9,131 bases of DNA, taken from Amoebophilaceae bacterium (GTDB taxonomy: Bacteria > Bacteroidota > Bacteroidia > Cytophagales > Amoebophilaceae). The position numbers were made by a program, and so were the translations under genes. How positions within the stretch are numbered: the stretch's first letter is position 1; every line of letters begins with the position of its first letter. The stretch covers positions 1 through 9,131 of the forward strand of contig JALOLY010000042.1 in NCBI GenBank assembly GCA_025455725.1, written 5' to 3'. The notes under the pieces are model-generated. The model made no database searches. It saw nothing but the letters and a program-made list of their open reading frames with translations, and was not told where the DNA came from. This document shows, one piece after another, positions 7,238 to 9,131 of this stretch.

Positions 7238-7549
7238 ATGTATGCCATTGTAGAAATTGCTGGAAAGCAGTTCAAGGTCATCCAAGACCAGCAGCTATAC
7301 ACGCCTCAACTCGACGTAGAAGCAGGCAGTTCTATTACCTTCGACAAGGTTCTGCTGGTAGAAGATGGGGACACAGTGGCTGTAGGCACCCCCGTTGTAG
7401 CTGGTGCCCAGGTGATGGGCAAAGTGCTAGACCACGTTCGGGGAGACAAGATCATCGTTTTTAAGAAAAAAAGAAGGAAGGGCTACAAGAAGACCCAGGG
7501 ACACCGACAAGATTACACCAGGGTGCTCATAGAGCGCATTGTAAAGTAA
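7238..7549 (+). CDS. rplU: 50S ribosomal protein L21
   Basis: L21 binds 23S rRNA in the large ribosomal subunit. The 103-residue length is standard. The N-terminus MYAIVEIAGKQFKV and the basic C-terminal signature FKKKRRKGYKKTQGHRQ (about 75-91), followed by TRVLIERIV, are diagnostic. The start at 7238 is fixed by the conserved MYAIVE opening. It is the first gene after the promoter at 7171-7201 and is followed 6 bp later by rpmA, the usual partner of rplU. Confidence 0.97.
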   Translation: MYAIVEIAGKQFKVIQDQQLYTPQLDVEAGSSITFDKVLLVEDGDTVAVGTPVVAGAQVMGKVLDHVRGDKIIVFKKKRRKGYKKTQGHRQDYTRVLIERIVK

Positions 7550-7555
7550 AGTATC

Positions 7556-7804
7556 ATGGCACACAAGAAGGGCGCGGGAAGCTCGCGCAACGGCAGAGAA
7601 TCTGCAAGCCAGCGACTAGGCGTGAAGAAGTTTGGCGGTCAGCAAGTTCTTGCGGGTAACATCATTGTGAGACAACGAGGCACCAAGCATCACCCAGCGA
7701 GCAATGTAGGCCTAGGCAAGGACCACACGCTATATGCGCTGGCCGCCGGCGTCGTAACCTTCAAGAAAGGTCGTAAGGGGCGATCGTTCGTATCTGTAAT
7801 ATAG
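7556..7804 (+). CDS. rpmA: 50S ribosomal protein L27
   Basis: L27 sits at the peptidyl transferase centre, where its flexible N-terminus reaches toward the tRNA ends. The protein is 82 residues and begins directly with MAHKKGAGSSRNGRES. It therefore lacks the cleavable N-terminal extension found in Firmicutes L27. The core HHPASNVGLGKDHTLYAL is typical. It follows rplU by 6 bp, which fits a shared transcript, and is followed 58 bp later by rpsP. Confidence 0.97.
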   Translation: MAHKKGAGSSRNGRESASQRLGVKKFGGQQVLAGNIIVRQRGTKHHPASNVGLGKDHTLYALAAGVVTFKKGRKGRSFVSVI

Positions 7805-7862
7805 GCACAGTTGCATATCATATCACCAACCGTGGCGGACGAGCTCCGTCGAAAACGAATGT

Positions 7863-8417
7863 ATGGCAGTAAAGATAAGACTTACCAGAAGGGGGCGTAA
7901 GAAGTTAGCCCTTTACGATATCGTAGTAGCGGACGCACGTGCGCCCAGAGATGGTCGATTTATTGAAAAATTGGGTAATTACAACCCTAATACCCACCCA
8001 GCTACCATTGAACTCAAGGAAGAACTTGCCCTACAGTGGCTGAGAAAGGGTGCACAGCCTACCAACACCGCAAGAACCATCTTGTCTTCTCACGGCGTCT
8101 TGCTCAGAAAACACCTTCAGCTAGGTGTTGACAAAGGAGCCATCACACAAGAGGCAGCCGACGCGAAGTTGGCAGCTTGGCAAGCAAGCAAAGGAGAGCA
8201 ACGCGCAAAAAAAGACGGACAGATCGCTGCAAAAGACAAAGTAGAGGTCCCCGCCAAACAGCAAGAAGCCCCCCCAGCAGTGCCAACAAAGGCAGTAACT
8301 CCAGCCGCAGAACACGTGCAGGAAGCTCTCACAACACCTGAAGTAGCCGCGCCATCCAACACACAAGACACGGCGCCAGTTACATCTCCCGAACACAACA
8401 ACGACCAAGCGACATAG
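7863..8417 (+). CDS. rpsP: 30S ribosomal protein S16 with long C-terminal extension
   Basis: S16 is an early-assembly protein of the small ribosomal subunit. The S16 domain fills about residues 1-85 (MAVKIRLTRRGRKKLALYDIV, then the GRFIEKLGNYNP and ALQWLRKGAQPT motifs). A charged, probably helical extension follows to about residue 125 (QEAADAKLAAWQASKGEQRA). The rest, to residue 184, is an Ala/Pro/Thr/Glu-rich low-complexity tail that is probably disordered. Most bacterial S16 proteins are 80-100 residues; extended forms are common in Bacteroidetes. The ATG at 7863 gives the conserved N-terminus. It lies 58 bp after rpmA, so it may be the third gene of that operon. In many bacteria rpsP is grouped with rimM and trmD, which are not seen here. 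Confidence 0.95.
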   Translation: MAVKIRLTRRGRKKLALYDIVVADARAPRDGRFIEKLGNYNPNTHPATIELKEELALQWLRKGAQPTNTARTILSSHGVLLRKHLQLGVDKGAITQEAADAKLAAWQASKGEQRAKKDGQIAAKDKVEVPAKQQEAPPAVPTKAVTPAAEHVQEALTTPEVAAPSNTQDTAPVTSPEHNNDQAT

Positions 8418-8541
8418 TCAGTTAGGGTGTCTATCTTGTTACGTCGGGCGTCTGTCTGTACGCTCTTGGTCTGCGTTGTTCTCACGGGTACGCTTAGCCC
8501 CCTCTTGATACAATAGCTCTGTCCATGTGCCCTGTCGTTCA

Positions 8542-8569
8542 GCGCGGCACGCGCATGCGCAGCCGACGC
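8542..8569. repeat. GC-rich imperfect hairpin
   Basis: CGGC at 8545-8548 pairs with GCCG at 8562-8565, around the self-complementary GCGCATGCGC (8551-8560). GCG at 8542-8544 can extend the stem with CGC at 8567-8569 across a bulged A. A run of seven A follows a few bases later on the plus strand. That is the wrong base for a plus-strand terminator after rpsP, and on the minus strand the T-run would precede the hairpin. It may still be a processing or attenuating structure. Confidence 0.35.
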
Positions 8570-8616
8570 GCCGACAAAAAAATAATGATGAGAAAGTTCT
8601 GAGAAGGCAATGAGTG

Positions 8617-8691
8617 TCGGGATGGGGGGATTCGAACCCCCGACCTCTCGCACCCTAAGCGAGTGCGCTAACCGGACTGCGCTACATCCCG
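8617..8691 (-). tRNA. tRNA-Pro, anticodon AGG
   Basis: A complete 75-base cloverleaf is present on the minus strand. The acceptor arms CGGGATG and CATCCCG pair perfectly. The D-stem is GCGC/GCGC. The anticodon stem CTCGC/GCGAG encloses the loop TTAGGGT, so the anticodon is AGG (plus-strand 8654-8656). The variable loop is AGGTC. The T-stem GGGGG/CCCCC encloses TTCGAAT. C1-G72, discriminator A73, G35, G36 and G37 all fit proline identity. CCA is not encoded. A34 is unusual, since bacterial proline tRNAs normally carry UGG, GGG or CGG; the loop looks like a GGG version with G34 changed to A. A possible promoter element GATTTTTG (near TAnnTTTG) lies about 20 bases upstream on the minus strand. 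Confidence 0.93.
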
Positions 8692-8729
8692 AGCTACAAC
8701 GAAGGTACAAAAATCTGAGAAGAGAACAG

Positions 8730-8751
8730 CTGGTATCCCTTCGGTTACCAG
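8730..8751. repeat. Inverted repeat upstream of the tRNA
   Basis: CTGGTA at 8730-8735 pairs with TACCAG at 8746-8751 around a 10-base loop, in which CC and GG could pair further. It lies between the 5' end of the minus-strand tRNA gene and the plus-strand mgtE gene. No T-run follows directly on either strand (on the minus strand TTTTT appears only about 15 bases later), so a terminator is not supported. Its role is unknown. Confidence 0.35.
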
Positions 8752-8881
8752 GAAACATCCAGGCAGATTGGGCCTGACAAATGAATTGCATAAATTCGCT
8801 GAAGAGCAGTTTTTTGCTATCACTCAGGACTAAAGGACCCAGCAGCAATCCTAGTTGTCGGCCTGTAAAAGAGTTGTAAAT

Positions 8882-9131
8882 ATGGCCAACGCAGTGGAAA
8901 CAACTAACCTAACACAATGGACTCAGTTGCTGGAGCAGCAGCAAGAAGAGCAGTTGCTTACGCTACTGTGCGATGCCCCTGCCGTCGAAGTGGCAGAATT
9001 TTTGGCCCAACAGCCGCCCCAAAAATTATTAGCCTTATTCACACTCCTCCCCCAAGAACTTCAGGGAGCCGTTTTTGCAGATTTTGAAGAAGAGTACCAG
9101 CTAGTCCTTTACCAATTGCTCAGCAAAAGAG
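8882..9131 (+). CDS. mgtE: MgtE-type magnesium transporter, N-terminal part (runs off the window)
   Basis: The frame opens with ATG at 8882 and stays open to the window end, giving 83 residues. MgtE is an inner-membrane Mg2+ channel gated by a cytosolic N-domain and CBS pair. The visible part resembles the MgtE N-domain, a right-handed superhelix of short helical repeats. Successive repeat-like units are LLTLLCDAPAVEVAEFLAQQ, then PPQKLLALFTLLPQELQGAV, then FADFEEEYQLVLYQLLS. The CBS and membrane domains would lie beyond the window. No Shine-Dalgarno is present and the start is preceded by GTTGTAAAT. Short helical repeats alone could mislead, so the family call needs the missing C-terminal part. 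Confidence 0.75.
   Translation, partial: MANAVETTNLTQWTQLLEQQQEEQLLTLLCDAPAVEVAEFLAQQPPQKLLALFTLLPQELQGAVFADFEEEYQLVLYQLLSKR

Noticed and set aside
8117..8848. 243-codon minus-strand frame across rpsP, the gap and the tRNA
   Set aside because: It runs antisense to the S16 tail and straight through the tRNA gene, and it is rich in Cys and Ser. It is an antisense shadow of the Ala/Pro/Thr-rich rpsP tail.

Overview
The window looks like chromosomal DNA from a member of the Bacteroidota (Bacteroidetes), perhaps close to the Cytophagales. Four things support this. A textbook Bacteroidetes promoter, TTG-N20-TAnnTTTG, lies in front of the ribosomal protein genes. Starts lack Shine-Dalgarno sequences and tend to be A/T-rich. 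The S16 protein has a long C-terminal extension. There is also a membrane-anchored patatin of a type I associate with this phylum. The species cannot be named from the sequence.

Layout from left to right. Positions 1-458 hold no recognisable gene, but they include a terminator-like hairpin (384-416) for the leftward gene that follows. Positions 459-2668 (minus) are the two halves of a membrane-anchored patatin-like phospholipase. It appears to have been broken by a deletion of very roughly 60-75 bp at about 1548-1556, which shifted the frame and removed the segment expected to carry the oxyanion-hole glycines. Positions 2669-3323 are mostly non-coding, with a short plus-strand reading frame and traces that may be a decayed gene. 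Positions 3324-6750 (minus) hold nrdB followed by nrdA, an intact class Ia ribonucleotide reductase closely resembling the eukaryotic enzyme. Directly upstream of nrdB is an unrecognised frame (6773-7087) that may be the first gene of the same transcript.

Rightward from a divergent intergenic region run rplU, rpmA and rpsP (7238-8417), encoding L21, L27 and S16, driven by the promoter at 7171-7201. A minus-strand tRNA-Pro gene with the unusual anticodon AGG lies at 8617-8691. The window ends inside the start of a gene whose product resembles the N-terminal domain of MgtE magnesium transporters (8882 onward).

The window is mainly housekeeping: deoxynucleotide synthesis, ribosomal proteins, a tRNA and magnesium transport. 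The left third is decaying DNA. I found no CRISPR array, transposase, phage gene, toxin-antitoxin pair or defence system. The best leads are the broken patatin, the A34 proline tRNA and two unidentified reading frames.
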